Assembly (NCBI RefSeq): GCF_002814235.1
Contig: NZ_PHSU01000042.1
Span: 62,001 to 126,000 of the forward strand
Source: Pseudomonas sp. QS1027
Lineage (GTDB): Bacteria > Pseudomonadota > Gammaproteobacteria > Pseudomonadales > Pseudomonadaceae
Direction: 5' to 3'
DNA: 64,000 nucleotides
Position numbers and translations under genes: made by a program. Positions 17,556 to 26,659 of this stretch are shown here, piece after piece. A model generated the notes under the pieces. That model did not search any database. It was given only the letters and a program-made list of their open reading frames with translations, and was not told the DNA's origin. Each line of letters begins with the position of its first letter. The stretch's first letter is position 1.

Positions 17556-18479
17556 TCAGGAGGTCTTCGCAGCACTCGCCGCATTGGCGGTAGGCGCGGG
17601 AGCCGGTGCCGGCGCGGACTTCTCGGCGACCGGGACACGCTCCAGATGGATATTGACCCGGCGGTTCTTCGCCCGATTGGCCGCACTGGTGTTCGGCACC
17701 AGGGGATAACGTTCGCCATGAAAGCGCATGACGATTTCCGATTCGGGGATGCCGTTGGCCTTGAAGAAGTCCATCACCGCCAGCGCCCGACGGCGCGACA
17801 GGTCACGGTTGGCCAGGCGATTGCCGGCATTGTCGGAATGCCCGTCGAGTTCGATATGGTTGACGGTCGGGTCGGCCTTGATGAAATCAAGCATCACCTG
17901 CAACTCGGCCTTGGCCTGGGCATCGAGGTCGACGCCAGTACCGGGAAAACCGATCTGCGCCTGCTTCACCTGCTCGAAATTCTTCGGCAGCAATTTCGCG
18001 GTGCACTCCTGATAGTCGCTGTAGGCCTTGCTGAACTTCACCGGCAGCAGGCGGACTTCCGAAACGCCACCGTCTCGCGAATAGTGGCGAACCAATGGAC
18101 TGCGCCCCTCCATCAGGCCACTGACCAGGCGTCCGGCCTGGCCCTGGGAACTGTTGAACAACACATCGCCACTGCCGATCTGCACCGAGCCCAGGTTGAT
18201 GTCGCCACGCCCCGGCTGCCACGGCGCCGCGGCGGCGAGCAAGGTCGCCGAACCGCCGCCAAGTACGTGGTTGTAGGATTTCAGGCGAAAGGTCACCTGC
18301 TCGCCGGCCCGGCGCACGAACTCACCGGCACCGAAGTCGGTGATCGGCTGGCTCAACCGGCACTCGAACTTGTCCCCCTCCACCTTCCACTCGATGCTCT
18401 CCAGACGGGTCTGGAAAGTCATGGCCATGGCGGGCAGGCTGGCGAACATACTGAGCAAGGCTAAATAACGCTGGCGCAC
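17556..18479 (-). CDS. motY: OmpA-family sodium-type flagellar protein MotY homologue, GTG start
   Basis: A 307-residue exported protein. The signal peptide RQRYLALLSMFASLPAMAM is followed by the MotY N-terminal domain (MTFQTRLESIEWKVEGDKFE, RLKSYNHVLGGG) and a C-terminal OmpA-like peptidoglycan-binding domain (HIELDGHSDNAGNRLANRDL, SRRRALAVMDFF, NRAKNRRVNIHLE), then an Ala/Pro-rich tail. GTG is chosen as start because GGAG lies six bases upstream and the signal peptide then begins immediately. In Pseudomonas the homologue next to argG and pyrC (PA3526) supports the flagellar stators; the same neighbours are found here. It is transcribed towards argG and divergent from pyrC. Confidence 0.9.
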   Translation of the reverse strand: MRQRYLALLSMFASLPAMAMTFQTRLESIEWKVEGDKFECRLSQPITDFGAGEFVRRAGEQVTFRLKSYNHVLGGGSATLLAAAAPWQPGRGDINLGSVQIGSGDVLFNSSQGQAGRLVSGLMEGRSPLVRHYSRDGGVSEVRLLPVKFSKAYSDYQECTAKLLPKNFEQVKQAQIGFPGTGVDLDAQAKAELQVMLDFIKADPTVNHIELDGHSDNAGNRLANRDLSRRRALAVMDFFKANGIPESEIVMRFHGERYPLVPNTSAANRAKNRRVNIHLERVPVAEKSAPAPAPAPTANAASAAKTS

Positions 18480-18637
18480 GGGAGGCTCCACTGAATGTCT
18501 ACATCGTCAAGACAGGCATGCCGATTCCACGCCCTACCTCTGTGGTATCGGTTGGCCGTGGCAAAACTTGATAGCGAGTGCCTGAGGCCGTCTTTTCCGG
18601 TAGCATTCCCTTCAGTTCGACCCGCCTGGAATCCCCA

Positions 18638-19684
18638 ATGTCCGACCGCCTGACCCTGCTGCGTCCCGACGACTGGCATATTCATCTTCGCGATGGTGCT
18701 GCGTTACCCCACACTGTCGCGGATGTTGCGCGCACCTTCGGCCGCGCCATCATCATGCCAAACCTGGTGCCACCGGTGCGCAACGCCGAGGAAGCCGACG
18801 CCTATCGCCAGCGCATTCTCGCTGCGCGCCCGGCCGGCAGCCGCTTCGAACCGTTGATGGTGCTCTACCTCACCGACCGGACCCAGCCCGAGGACATCCG
18901 TGCCGCCAAGGCCAGTGGTTTCGTCCACGCCGCCAAGCTCTACCCGGCCGGTGCGACCACCAACTCGGACTCCGGCGTCACCAGCATCGACACGATTTTC
19001 CCGGTCCTGGAAGTCATGGCCGACGTCGGCATGCCGCTGTTGATCCATGGTGAAGTCACCCGTGGCGAGGTCGACGTGTTCGACCGCGAGAAGCTGTTCA
19101 TCGACGAGCATATGCGCCGCGTCGTCGAACGTTTCCCGAGCCTGAAGGTGGTGTTCGAACACATCACCACGGCGGATGCGGTGCAGTTCGTCAGCGAGGC
19201 CTCGGCCAACGTCGGCGCGACCATCACCGCCCATCACCTGCTGTACAACCGCAACCACATGCTGGTGGGCGGTATCCGGCCACATTTCTACTGCCTGCCG
19301 ATCCTCAAGCGCGGCACGCACCAGGAAGCCCTGCTGACGGCGGCAACCAGCGGTAATCCGAAGTTTTTCCTCGGCACCGACTCGGCGCCCCACGCCCAGC
19401 ACGCCAAGGAAGCCGCTTGCGGTTGCGCCGGTTGCTACACCGCCTATGCCGCGATCGAGTTGTATGCCGAAGCCTTCGAACAGCGCAACGCGCTGGACAA
19501 GCTCGAAGGTTTCGCCAGCCTGCATGGCCCGCGTTTCTACGGACTGCCGGCGAACACCGAACAGATCACCCTGGTCCGTGAAGAATGGACCGCCCCGACC
19601 AGCCTGCCATTCGGCGAGCTGTCAGTCATCCCGCTGCGCGCCGGTGAAAAACTGCGCTGGCGCCTGCTGGAGAAAACGCTGTGA
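18638..19684 (+). CDS. pyrC: dihydroorotase
   Basis: Cyclises carbamoyl-aspartate to dihydroorotate in pyrimidine synthesis. 348 residues, class II type. Metal ligands are visible: the HxH in [10 protein letters not shown], the lysine to be carboxylated in [10 protein letters not shown], histidines in LIHGE and [10 protein letters not shown], and the catalytic aspartate in [10 protein letters not shown]. The start [16 protein letters not shown] is the conserved one. Its stop overlaps the GTG start of rnt by four bases. Confidence 0.97.
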   Translation: MSDRLTLLRPDDWHIHLRDGAALPHTVADVARTFGRAIIMPNLVPPVRNAEEADAYRQRILAARPAGSRFEPLMVLYLTDRTQPEDIRAAKASGFVHAAKLYPAGATTNSDSGVTSIDTIFPVLEVMADVGMPLLIHGEVTRGEVDVFDREKLFIDEHMRRVVERFPSLKVVFEHITTADAVQFVSEASANVGATITAHHLLYNRNHMLVGGIRPHFYCLPILKRGTHQEALLTAATSGNPKFFLGTDSAPHAQHAKEAACGCAGCYTAYAAIELYAEAFEQRNALDKLEGFASLHGPRFYGLPANTEQITLVREEWTAPTSLPFGELSVIPLRAGEKLRWRLLEKTL

Positions 19685-20358
19685 GTGAAGAGCATTTCGA
19701 CGACGAACAAGAAGGCAATGGCGGCGGTACCGGCTCCCGGCACCCGATGGCCGCACGCTTTCGTGGCTACCTGCCGGTTGTCGTCGATGTCGAGACCGGC
19801 GGTTTCAACGCTGCCACCGACGCCCTGCTGGAAATCGCCGCGACCACCATCGGCATGGACGAAAAAGGCTTTGTGTTCCCGGAGCACACCTACTTCTTCC
19901 GCGTCGAACCGTTCGAAGGCGCCAATATCGAAGCCGCTGCCCTGGAATTCACCGGGATCAAGCTCGATCACCCACTGCGCATGGCCGTCAGCGAAGAAAG
20001 CGCGCTGACCGACATTTTCCGTGGTGTGCGCAAGGCCCTGAAGGCCAACGGTTGCAAACGCGCGATCCTGGTCGGTCACAACAGCAGCTTCGACCTGGGC
20101 TTCCTCAACGCCGCCGTGGCGCGGCTGGACATGAAGCGCAACCCGTTCCATCCGTTCTCCAGCTTCGACACCGCCACTCTCGCCGGCCTCGCCTACGGCC
20201 AGACCGTATTGGCCAAGGCCTGCCAGGCAGCCGATATCGACTTCGACGGACGTGAAGCCCACTCGGCCCGCTACGACACCGAGAAGACCGCCGATCTGTT
20301 CTGCGGCATCGTCAACCGCTGGAAGCAGATGGGCGGCTGGGAAGACTACAACGACTGA
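19681..20358 (+). CDS. rnt: ribonuclease T, GTG start
   Basis: DEDDh 3'-5' exonuclease that trims the CCA ends of tRNA and other stable RNA 3' ends. 225 residues. Exo I has Asp and Glu in [16 protein letters not shown], Exo II is [11 protein letters not shown], and Exo III has His and Asp in [14 protein letters not shown]. Starts at GTG within the pyrC stop, so it is translationally coupled. A Pseudomonas-typical acidic N-terminal extension ([15 protein letters not shown]) precedes the catalytic domain. Confidence 0.96.
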   Translation: MSEEHFDDEQEGNGGGTGSRHPMAARFRGYLPVVVDVETGGFNAATDALLEIAATTIGMDEKGFVFPEHTYFFRVEPFEGANIEAAALEFTGIKLDHPLRMAVSEESALTDIFRGVRKALKANGCKRAILVGHNSSFDLGFLNAAVARLDMKRNPFHPFSSFDTATLAGLAYGQTVLAKACQAADIDFDGREAHSARYDTEKTADLFCGIVNRWKQMGGWEDYND

Positions 20359-20381
20359 TTGGGTCGACGAAAAAATCCCCG

Positions 20382-20421
20382 CCCATAAAAAAACCGGTCA
20401 TGAAGACCGGTTTTTTTATGG
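20382..20421. terminator. bidirectional terminator between rnt and the peroxiredoxin gene
   Basis: CCCATAAAAAAACCGGTC, loop, GACCGGTTTTTTTATGGG: a near-perfect extended palindrome with A and T tracts between convergent genes. Confidence 0.95.
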
Positions 20422-20442
20422 GTGACGCGTGAAGCCAGGCGC

Positions 20443-21045
20443 TTACAGCTTGCCGGCGTGCTCGGTCAGGTACTTGGCAACGCCTTCTGGCGAAGCGTCC
20501 ATGCCCTTGTCGCCTTTTTTCCAGTTGGCCGGGCAGACTTCGCCGTGCTCTTCGTGGAATTGCAGGGCGTCGACCAGACGAATCAGTTCTTCCATGTTAC
20601 GGCCCAGCGGCAGGTCGTTGATGATCTGCGAGCGGACAACGCCCTTGTCGTCGATCAGGAACGCGCCACGGAATGCCACGCCGCCTTCGGACTCAACGTC
20701 GTAGGCCTTGGCGATGTCGTGCTTCATGTCGGCAGCCATGGTGTATTTGACTTTGCCGATGCCGCCGTCGTTGATGGCAGTGTTGCGCCAGGCGTTGTGG
20801 GTGAAGTGCGAGTCGATCGAAACGGCCACGACTTCAACGTTACGTGCCTTGAAATCGTCCATGCGGTGGTCCAGGGCGATCAGCTCGGACGGGCAGACGA
20901 AGGTGAAGTCCAGCGGGTAGAAGAACACCAGGCCGTATTTGCCTTTGATGGCCGAGGACAGGGTGAAGCTTTCAACGATTTCGCCATTGCCCAGTACGGC
21001 AGGGACGGTGAAGTCGGGGGCTTGTTTGCCTACGAGTACGCTCAT
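20443..21045 (-). CDS. 2-Cys peroxiredoxin (AhpC/TSA family)
   Basis: A 200-residue thiol peroxidase that reduces hydrogen peroxide and organic hydroperoxides. The peroxidatic cysteine is in PLDFTFVCPSELIALD and the resolving cysteine in HGEVCPANWKKG, as expected for the typical 2-Cys class. MSVLVGKQAPDFTVPAV is the usual start; it has a GGAGA-type ribosome site just upstream. It stands alone, divergent from bfd with about 290 bases between. In Pseudomonas this enzyme sits beside bfd/bfrB, consistent with oxidant defence near iron handling. Confidence 0.95.
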   Translation of the reverse strand: MSVLVGKQAPDFTVPAVLGNGEIVESFTLSSAIKGKYGLVFFYPLDFTFVCPSELIALDHRMDDFKARNVEVVAVSIDSHFTHNAWRNTAINDGGIGKVKYTMAADMKHDIAKAYDVESEGGVAFRGAFLIDDKGVVRSQIINDLPLGRNMEELIRLVDALQFHEEHGEVCPANWKKGDKGMDASPEGVAKYLTEHAGKL

Positions 21046-21265
21046 TGGATATCTCCTGGTGTGATGCGGTGAAGAACTGAGGTCAAAGCCCAGCCTGCCA
21101 TAAGCAGACGACAGGACTGTGACGTGACCTACCTTCCTTAAGGACCGACCATCATACACCGCGTTTTTCGACTGTCCCCAACGCTTTTTACAAACTCGCC
21201 CGCCACGACGGTGACACCATTCGTCAGACAAGCAGTCCGTTGACAAAAGCTTTACCGAAAGCACT

Positions 21266-21294
21266 TTGACAATCATTCTCGTTAACATTAAGAT
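21266..21294 (+). promoter_or_regulatory. bfd promoter with overlapping Fur box
   Basis: TTGACA at 21266-21271, a 17-base spacer and TAAGAT at 21289-21294 make a good sigma-70 promoter. The spacer ACAATCATTCTCGTTAACAT resembles the Fur operator (AATGATTCTCATT-like core) and covers the promoter, so transcription should be iron-repressed, as known for bfd in Pseudomonas. The transcription start would fall about 35 bases before the ATG. Confidence 0.8.
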
Positions 21295-21334
21295 CCAGCG
21301 CAATCGAGCCTTAATCAGCGATGGTTCTCACCTT

Positions 21335-21553
21335 ATGTATGTCTGCCTCTGCACTGGCGTCACCGATGGGCAAATCCGCGAAGCGATTTATGACGGTTGC
21401 TGCAGCTATCGCGAAGTGCGACAAGCCACCGGCGTGGCCAGCCAATGCGGCAAATGTGCGTGCCTCGCCAAGCAAGTGGTGCGCGAAACCCTGACCGAGC
21501 TGCAAAGCCAGCAGGCGGCGATCCCCTACCCGGTAGAATTTTCGGCCGCGTAA
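21335..21553 (+). CDS. bfd: bacterioferritin-associated ferredoxin
   Basis: A 72-residue [2Fe-2S] protein that donates electrons to bacterioferritin to release stored iron. The four cluster cysteines are visible: Cys4 and Cys6 in MYVCLCTGV and the pair in SQCGKCACLAK. The ATG at MYVCLC is preferred over an upstream reading because the family starts there. It is followed by a terminator and then bfrB on the same strand. The upstream Fur-type box suggests expression in iron-poor cells. Confidence 0.96.
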   Translation: MYVCLCTGVTDGQIREAIYDGCCSYREVRQATGVASQCGKCACLAKQVVRETLTELQSQQAAIPYPVEFSAA

Positions 21554-21571
21554 AGAACCCATTCCCAAAGA

Positions 21572-21596
21572 ACCGGACCCCGTGTCCGGTTTTTTT
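21572..21596 (+). terminator. rho-independent terminator of bfd
   Basis: ACCGGAC, loop, GTCCGGT followed by a seven-T run. Confidence 0.88.
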
Positions 21597-21753
21597 ATGC
21601 CTGCAATTCAATTGCTTAGGACTAAGACGCGGAACACAAACATTCTTATTCCGATTAATTTTCATATATGATTCAATAACTTAGGTTTGACACTCGAAGT
21701 TGCCGGGATCAAACTCCGTCTTATAGTCAGTTACTACAGGACAGGTCCCTACC

Positions 21754-22224
21754 ATGAAAGGCGATATCACGGTCATCCAGCATCTCAACAAGATCCTTGC
21801 CAATGAGCTGGTCGCGATCAACCAATACTTCCTGCACGCACGCATGTATGAAGATTGGGGCCTGAACAAGCTGGGCAAGCACGAGTACCACGAGTCCATC
21901 GACGAGATGAAACACGCGGACAAGCTGATCAAGCGCATCCTGTTCCTTGAGGGCCTGCCGAACGTGCAGGACCTGGGCAAGCTGCACATCGGCGAACACA
22001 CCAAGGAAATGCTCGAGTGTGACCTGCGTATCGAACGCACCGGTCATGCCGACCTGAAAGCCGCCATTGCCCACTGTGAAGCCACAGGCGACTTCGGCAG
22101 CCGCGAACTGCTGGAAGATATCCTCGAATCCGAGGAAGAACATATCGACTGGCTGGAAACCCAACTGGGCCTGATCGACAAAGTCGGTCTCGAGAACTAC
22201 CTGCAGTCGCAAATGGGCGAATAA
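21754..22224 (+). CDS. bfrB: bacterioferritin
   Basis: A 156-residue haem-containing ferritin subunit; 24 subunits form a hollow iron store. The ferroxidase glutamates and histidines are visible ([37 protein letters not shown]). The haem-ligand methionine is Met52 in DEMKHADK. It is the physiological partner of Bfd just upstream, but the terminator between the two genes gives it its own expression, which is sensible as storage and release are needed under opposite iron conditions. Confidence 0.97.
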   Translation: MKGDITVIQHLNKILANELVAINQYFLHARMYEDWGLNKLGKHEYHESIDEMKHADKLIKRILFLEGLPNVQDLGKLHIGEHTKEMLECDLRIERTGHADLKAAIAHCEATGDFGSRELLEDILESEEEHIDWLETQLGLIDKVGLENYLQSQMGE

Positions 22225-22236
22225 ACAGCGCCCATT

Positions 22237-22276
22237 AAAAAGCCCCGCACTCTTGTTCAGAGTGCGGGGCTTTTTT
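22237..22276 (+). terminator. rho-independent terminator of bfrB
   Basis: AAAAAGCCCCGCACTCT, loop, AGAGTGCGGGGCTTTTTT: a long GC stem with A and T tracts. Confidence 0.95.
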
Positions 22277-22303
22277 ACGGGTGCCGAATAAACACCCCCC
22301 CCT

Positions 22304-22331
22304 GCAGGAGCCGGCTTGCCGGCTCCTGCAG
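22304..22331. repeat. short GC palindrome (REP-like single hairpin)
   Basis: CAGGAGCCGGC, TT, GCCGGCTCCTG: the REP core with almost no spacer, between the ends of bfrB and grxD. Confidence 0.7.
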
Positions 22332-22348
22332 GGTTCTGTGCAATCGAC

Positions 22349-22690
22349 TCAGGCTTCGGTCTTGGCCGCTGCCGCTTTGGTCGCTGCTTCCTTGACCAGG
22401 GTCTGCAACTCACCGTTGGCGAACATTTCCGCCATGATGTCGCTGCCGCCGACCAGCTCACCACCGACCCACAGTTGTGGGAACGTCGGCCAGTTGGCGT
22501 ACTTCGGCAGGTTGGCGCGGATTTCCGGATTCTGCAGGATGTCCACGTAAGCGAACTTCTCGCCACAACCCATCACGGCCTGCGCGGCCTTGGCGGAAAA
22601 GCCGCACTGTGGAGCATTCGGCGAGCCTTTCATGTAAAGCAGAACGGTGTTGTTGGCAATCTGCTCTTTAATCGTTTCGATGATATCCAC
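22349..22690 (-). CDS. grxD: monothiol glutaredoxin, GTG start
   Basis: A 113-residue CGFS-type glutaredoxin that carries [2Fe-2S] clusters with glutathione. The active-site motif is PQCGFSAKA, with WPTFPQLWVGGELVGG (cis-Pro and glutathione site) following. The GTG at MDIIETIKEQI is chosen because AGAGG lies about eight bases upstream and the family starts here. The C-terminus is Ala/Lys-rich (KEAATKAAAAKTEA). It lies convergent with bfrB, in a run of iron-handling genes. Confidence 0.95.
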   Translation of the reverse strand: MDIIETIKEQIANNTVLLYMKGSPNAPQCGFSAKAAQAVMGCGEKFAYVDILQNPEIRANLPKYANWPTFPQLWVGGELVGGSDIMAEMFANGELQTLVKEAATKAAAAKTEA

Positions 22691-22787
22691 AAGGCACCTC
22701 TTCTGAACTTTCCGACTCTGTTGTCGGCACGGTGAGGCATTGTAACGGAAAGCCAAGCGTGGTGCTCGGTCTCCCCGACATCCGCCA

Positions 22788-24893
22788 TCAGGCGGCCGCC
22801 ACGGTGACCGGCACGCCATTCAACGCCGCATTGCCCGACAACATATCCAGGTGGCGCTCATCGGTCAGGTCGTTGGCGCTGGAGCCCGGCTGGCCGCTGG
22901 CAATGCCCATCCTCACCCCGGGCCGCGCATGCCCCCAGCCATGGGGCAGGCTGACCACGCCGGGCATCATCTCCAGGCTGGCGAGCACCTCCACTTCGAT
23001 CATGCCGACCCGCGAACGGACCTGCACCCGCTGGCCATCCTCGAGGCTGCGGCTGGCCAGGTCATCGGGGTGCATCAACAATTGATGGCGCGGCTTGCCC
23101 TTCACCAACCGGTGATAATTGTGCATCCAGGAATTATTGCTACGCACATGCCGGCGACCGATCATCAGCAACTCCCCGACTGGCGGTGCCTGTTGCGCGG
23201 CGAAGCGGGCGAGGTCCGCGAGGATCACCGCCGGCGCCGCCTGGACCCGTTGCCCGGGCGTCTTGAGACGTGACGCCAGGTTGGGCTTGAGCGCACCGAG
23301 ATCGACGCCATGGGGAAAGTCTTCCAGGGTCTTGAGCGACAGCTGGTGCGGTGAAGCATCGCCATACAGCCCCATGCGCAAGCCCATGTCGATCATCTGC
23401 GCCGGGGCCATGGTCGGCTTGAGCACCTGGCCGGTCAGGCTGGAAAACGCCTTGGCCAGGCCGACAAAAATCTCCCAGTCGTGCAACGCGCCCACGGGCT
23501 TGGCCAGGATCGCCTTGTTGAAACGACTGACGTTACGCACCGCGAACATATTGAACGTGGTGTCGTAGTGATCGTTTTCCAGGGCCGAGGTCGACGGCAG
23601 GATCAGGTCGGCATAACGGGTGGTCTCGTTGATGTACAGGTCGATACTGACCATGAACTCCAGGCCGTCCAGCGCCTGCTCCAGTTGCCGGCCATTGGGC
23701 GTGGACAGCACCGGGTTGCCGGCAATCGTCACCAGCGCCCGCACCTGCCCTTCCCCTTCGCTGAGCATTTCCTCGGCCAGGGCCGACACCGGTAGCTCAC
23801 CACTGTATTCCGGCAACCCGGACACCCGGCTTTGCCAGCGGTTGAAATGGCCGCCGGAGGTCGAGGCCACCAGGTCCACCGCAGGCTCCGTGCACAAGGC
23901 CCCGCCGACCCGATCGAGATTGCCGGTCACCAGGTTGATCAACTGCACCAGCCAGTGGCACAGGGTGCCGAACGACTGGGTCGAGACACCCATCCGCCCA
24001 TAACAGACCGCCTTGTCCGCCGCGGCGAAGTCCCGCGCCAACTGGCGGATCTGCGCCGCCGGCACCGCGCACAGCGGGCTCATGGATTCGGCGCTGAAAC
24101 CGGCCACGGCCTGGCGTACCTCGTCGAGGCCGTCCACCGGCAGATGACTGGCACGCGTCAGCCCTTCGGCGAACAGGGTGTTGAGCAGACCGAAGAGCAA
24201 GGCTGCATCACCGCCCGGGCGAACGAACAGGTGCTGGTCGGCCATGGCCGCCGTCTCGCTACGGCGGGGATCGACCACCACGACCTTGCCGCCCCGGGCC
24301 TGGATCGCCTTCAGGCGTTTCTCCACATCCGGCACGGTCATGATACTGCCGTTGGAGGCCAGGGGATTGCCGCCCAGGATCAGCATGAAATCGGTGTGGT
24401 CGATGTCCGGAATCGGCAGCAACAGGCCATGGCCGTACATCAGGTGACTGCTCAGGTGGTGCGGCAATTGATCGACGGAGGTCGCGGAAAAGCGATTGCG
24501 GGTTTTCAGCAGGCCGAGAAAGTAGTTGCTGTGGGTCATCAACCCATAGTTGTGCACGCTGGGGTTGCCCTGATAGATCGCCACGGCATTCTGGCCATGT
24601 CGGGCCTGGATCGCCGACAGGCGCTCGGCCACCAGGGCAAAGGCCTCATCCCACTCGATCGGCAACCATTCAGTGCCCACCCGACGCATCGGCTGGCGCA
24701 GGCGATCCGGGTCGTTCTGGATATCCTGCAGCGCCACTGCCTTGGGGCAGATATGCCCACGACTGAAGGTATCCAGCGGATCGCCCTTGATCGAGGTGAT
24801 CAGCACCGCCTCTTCGCTGGCGGTGGTTTCGATGGTCAGGCCGCAAATGGCCTCACACAGGTGGCAGGCACGGTGATGGAGAGTCTTGGTCAT
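22788..24893 (-). CDS. molybdopterin oxidoreductase, formate-dehydrogenase/NapA-like, stand-alone
   Basis: A 701-residue cytoplasmic enzyme of the bis-MGD molybdopterin family. The N-terminal [4Fe-4S] site is CHLCEAICGL (C10, C13, C17) with a fourth cysteine in GHICPKAV. NPSVHNYGLMTHSNYF, GGNPLASNGS and VVVDPRRSETAAMADQH are typical cofactor-binding stretches, and the C-terminal domain ends with SLPHGWGHARPGVR. No Tat signal is present and no electron-transfer subunit gene is adjacent. The residue expected to ligate molybdenum is not an obvious Cys or Sec (region RFSATSVDQLP). A substrate cannot be read from the sequence. It sits between grxD and a small conserved gene, as in P. aeruginosa. 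Confidence 0.88.
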   Translation of the reverse strand: MTKTLHHRACHLCEAICGLTIETTASEEAVLITSIKGDPLDTFSRGHICPKAVALQDIQNDPDRLRQPMRRVGTEWLPIEWDEAFALVAERLSAIQARHGQNAVAIYQGNPSVHNYGLMTHSNYFLGLLKTRNRFSATSVDQLPHHLSSHLMYGHGLLLPIPDIDHTDFMLILGGNPLASNGSIMTVPDVEKRLKAIQARGGKVVVVDPRRSETAAMADQHLFVRPGGDAALLFGLLNTLFAEGLTRASHLPVDGLDEVRQAVAGFSAESMSPLCAVPAAQIRQLARDFAAADKAVCYGRMGVSTQSFGTLCHWLVQLINLVTGNLDRVGGALCTEPAVDLVASTSGGHFNRWQSRVSGLPEYSGELPVSALAEEMLSEGEGQVRALVTIAGNPVLSTPNGRQLEQALDGLEFMVSIDLYINETTRYADLILPSTSALENDHYDTTFNMFAVRNVSRFNKAILAKPVGALHDWEIFVGLAKAFSSLTGQVLKPTMAPAQMIDMGLRMGLYGDASPHQLSLKTLEDFPHGVDLGALKPNLASRLKTPGQRVQAAPAVILADLARFAAQQAPPVGELLMIGRRHVRSNNSWMHNYHRLVKGKPRHQLLMHPDDLASRSLEDGQRVQVRSRVGMIEVEVLASLEMMPGVVSLPHGWGHARPGVRMGIASGQPGSSANDLTDERHLDMLSGNAALNGVPVTVAAA

Positions 24894-25028
24894 GGCCAGT
24901 CTCTGTTTTGTTCAAGGCAACCCGGATCGGTTGCGAGAACAAAACTATGGCCCCACGCCGGGCAGCATGCCAGCGACGTTCGTCTTGTGAATCGGGGGGC
25001 ATCAGGCCTGCCGATGGCGGCCTGGAAG

Positions 25029-25319
25029 TCAGGCCAGGGGCAGCCTGGGGGCGGGTTGCAACTGGATCTCCTGAATCGTCTCAAGCTGCTCCTGGCTCAT
25101 ATGGACCCCGGTCAGCTCGCCGATCAGGCGCCAATGCTCGTCGAGACCGGAACTGATAGTCGCCATCCGATCAATCATCCGGCGGCCGGCCGCCCGGGTC
25201 ACTTCATCTTCGCTACGCAACAACTCGAACGACATCGAGGTCACGGAGGCGGTCATATGAGTCAGTGCCTGTGCCGTCAGCTTCAGCAATTCCATCAACT
25301 GTTGCTCTTTCGATTCCAT
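25029..25319 (-). CDS. small conserved hypothetical protein
   Basis: A 96-residue, mostly helical, cytoplasmic protein (MESKEQQLMELLKLTAQAL, VTSMSFELLRSEDEV, RRMIDRMATISSGLDEHW). The ATG is chosen because GGGAGG lies seven bases upstream. It is in the position of PA3536 between the oxidoreductase and argF. No domain is recognised; the regular heptads suggest a small helical bundle. Confidence 0.72.
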   Translation of the reverse strand: MESKEQQLMELLKLTAQALTHMTASVTSMSFELLRSEDEVTRAAGRRMIDRMATISSGLDEHWRLIGELTGVHMSQEQLETIQEIQLQPAPRLPLA

Positions 25320-25738
25320 TCCAAAGCCTCCCTGTGTCCACGGTGACACATTTTACAACCTAGCAGATTAGTTTAGGAAATGTTTCCACGAGTGCCATCT
25401 TGCACGCCAATACTTCGCCTGGGCAGTCAGAAAGCGACCAGGGGCCGCCTGCGCCCGCCGCCCCCGATTGCCAAGGGTTCGGGGCACAGTGTACAAAGAC
25501 CCGCTGTCGCCAGTGGGCAGGCGTGTATCAGGCCGGGAAAAGGTCACGTTCATCGAGACGATGCGAACCCCAACCACCCTGAATCTAAGCCTCCTATTGG
25601 TAACACGCGACATTTTCTTATACGATCGCGTCTTCCCCTATTTCGTCGCCCCGTGCGGCTTACGCCGCAGGTCTCGCCCGTTTTTCCGTAAAACCCGGCT
25701 TTGAGTATCTGCGGTCTGTTGCAAAAAGGTAGTTAATG
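25320..25738. other. argF upstream region
   Basis: 419 bases between the divergent small helical gene and argF. No further gene is supported. It must hold both promoters and contains the ArgR-type site at 25597-25612. Two weak open frames across it lack ribosome sites. Confidence 0.5.
25597..25612 (-). promoter_or_regulatory. candidate ArgR half-site upstream of argF
   Basis: On the minus strand the sequence reads TGTCGC-N8-AA, the half-site consensus I recall for Pseudomonas ArgR. It lies about 130 bases before argF, a gene repressed by ArgR with arginine in P. aeruginosa. A second half-site in register is not clear, so this is a candidate only. Confidence 0.5.
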
Positions 25739-26659
25739 ATGAGCGCAAGGCACTTTCTCTCCCTGATGGATTGCACGCCCGAAGAGCTGGTCAGCGTGAT
25801 TCGTCGAGGCATCGAGCTGAAGGACCTGCGTAACCGCGGCGTACTCTTCGAGCCACTCAAGGGCCGGATTCTCGGGATGATCTTCGAGAAATCCTCGACG
25901 CGCACCCGCGTGTCCTTCGAAGCCGGCATGATCCAGCTGGGCGGCCAGGCGATTTTCCTCTCGCCGCGCGACACCCAACTGGGCCGGGGCGAGCCTATCG
26001 GCGACAGCGCCATCGTCCTGTCGAGCATGCTCGACGCGGTCATGCTCCGTACCTTCAAGCACAGCACCCTGACCGAGTTCGCCGCCAACTCCCGGGTACC
26101 GGTGATCAACGGCCTGTCCGATGACCTGCATCCCTGCCAGTTGCTCGCGGACATGCAGACGTTCCTCGAACACCGCGGCTCGATTCAGGGCAAGACCGTG
26201 ACCTGGATCGGCGACGGCAACAACATGTGCAACAGCTATATCGAGGCGGCCATCCAGTTCGACTTCCAGTTGCGGGTCAGTTGCCCCGAGGGTTATGACC
26301 CCAGCCCGGCGCTGCTGGCCCAGGCCGGCGAGCGGGTCCAGCTGGTCCGCGATCCGCGTGCAGCGGTCAGCGGCGCGCACCTGGTGAGCACCGATGTCTG
26401 GACCTCCATGGGCCAGGAAGAAGAAACCGCCAAGCGCCTGGCCCTGTTCGCGCCCCTGCAAGTCACCCGCGAACTGCTCGACCTGGCCGCGCCCGACGTG
26501 CTGTTCCTGCACTGCCTGCCAGCCCACCGTGGCGAGGAAATCAGCCTCGACCTGCTCGACGACCCGCGCTCGGTTGCCTGGGACCAGGCCGAAAACCGCC
26601 TGCATGCGCAAAAGGCCCTGCTCGAATTCCTGGTCGCGCCGGCGTATCGCCCTGCATGA
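25739..26659 (+). CDS. argF: ornithine carbamoyltransferase (anabolic)
   Basis: Makes citrulline from ornithine and carbamoyl phosphate. 306 residues. The carbamoyl-phosphate motif is [12 protein letters not shown], the ornithine loop [15 protein letters not shown], and the C-terminal [12 protein letters not shown] is intact, including the catalytic cysteine. The second of two tandem ATGs ([11 protein letters not shown]) is taken as start by family convention; the first is one codon earlier. The stop overlaps the ABC ATPase start by four bases. It feeds argG at 16209. Confidence 0.97.
   Translation: MSARHFLSLMDCTPEELVSVIRRGIELKDLRNRGVLFEPLKGRILGMIFEKSSTRTRVSFEAGMIQLGGQAIFLSPRDTQLGRGEPIGDSAIVLSSMLDAVMLRTFKHSTLTEFAANSRVPVINGLSDDLHPCQLLADMQTFLEHRGSIQGKTVTWIGDGNNMCNSYIEAAIQFDFQLRVSCPEGYDPSPALLAQAGERVQLVRDPRAAVSGAHLVSTDVWTSMGQEEETAKRLALFAPLQVTRELLDLAAPDVLFLHCLPAHRGEEISLDLLDDPRSVAWDQAENRLHAQKALLEFLVAPAYRPA

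Noticed and set aside
22788-24893. Periplasmic nitrate reductase
   Set aside because: No Tat signal, no nap partner genes, and the expected molybdenum-ligand cysteine is not evident.
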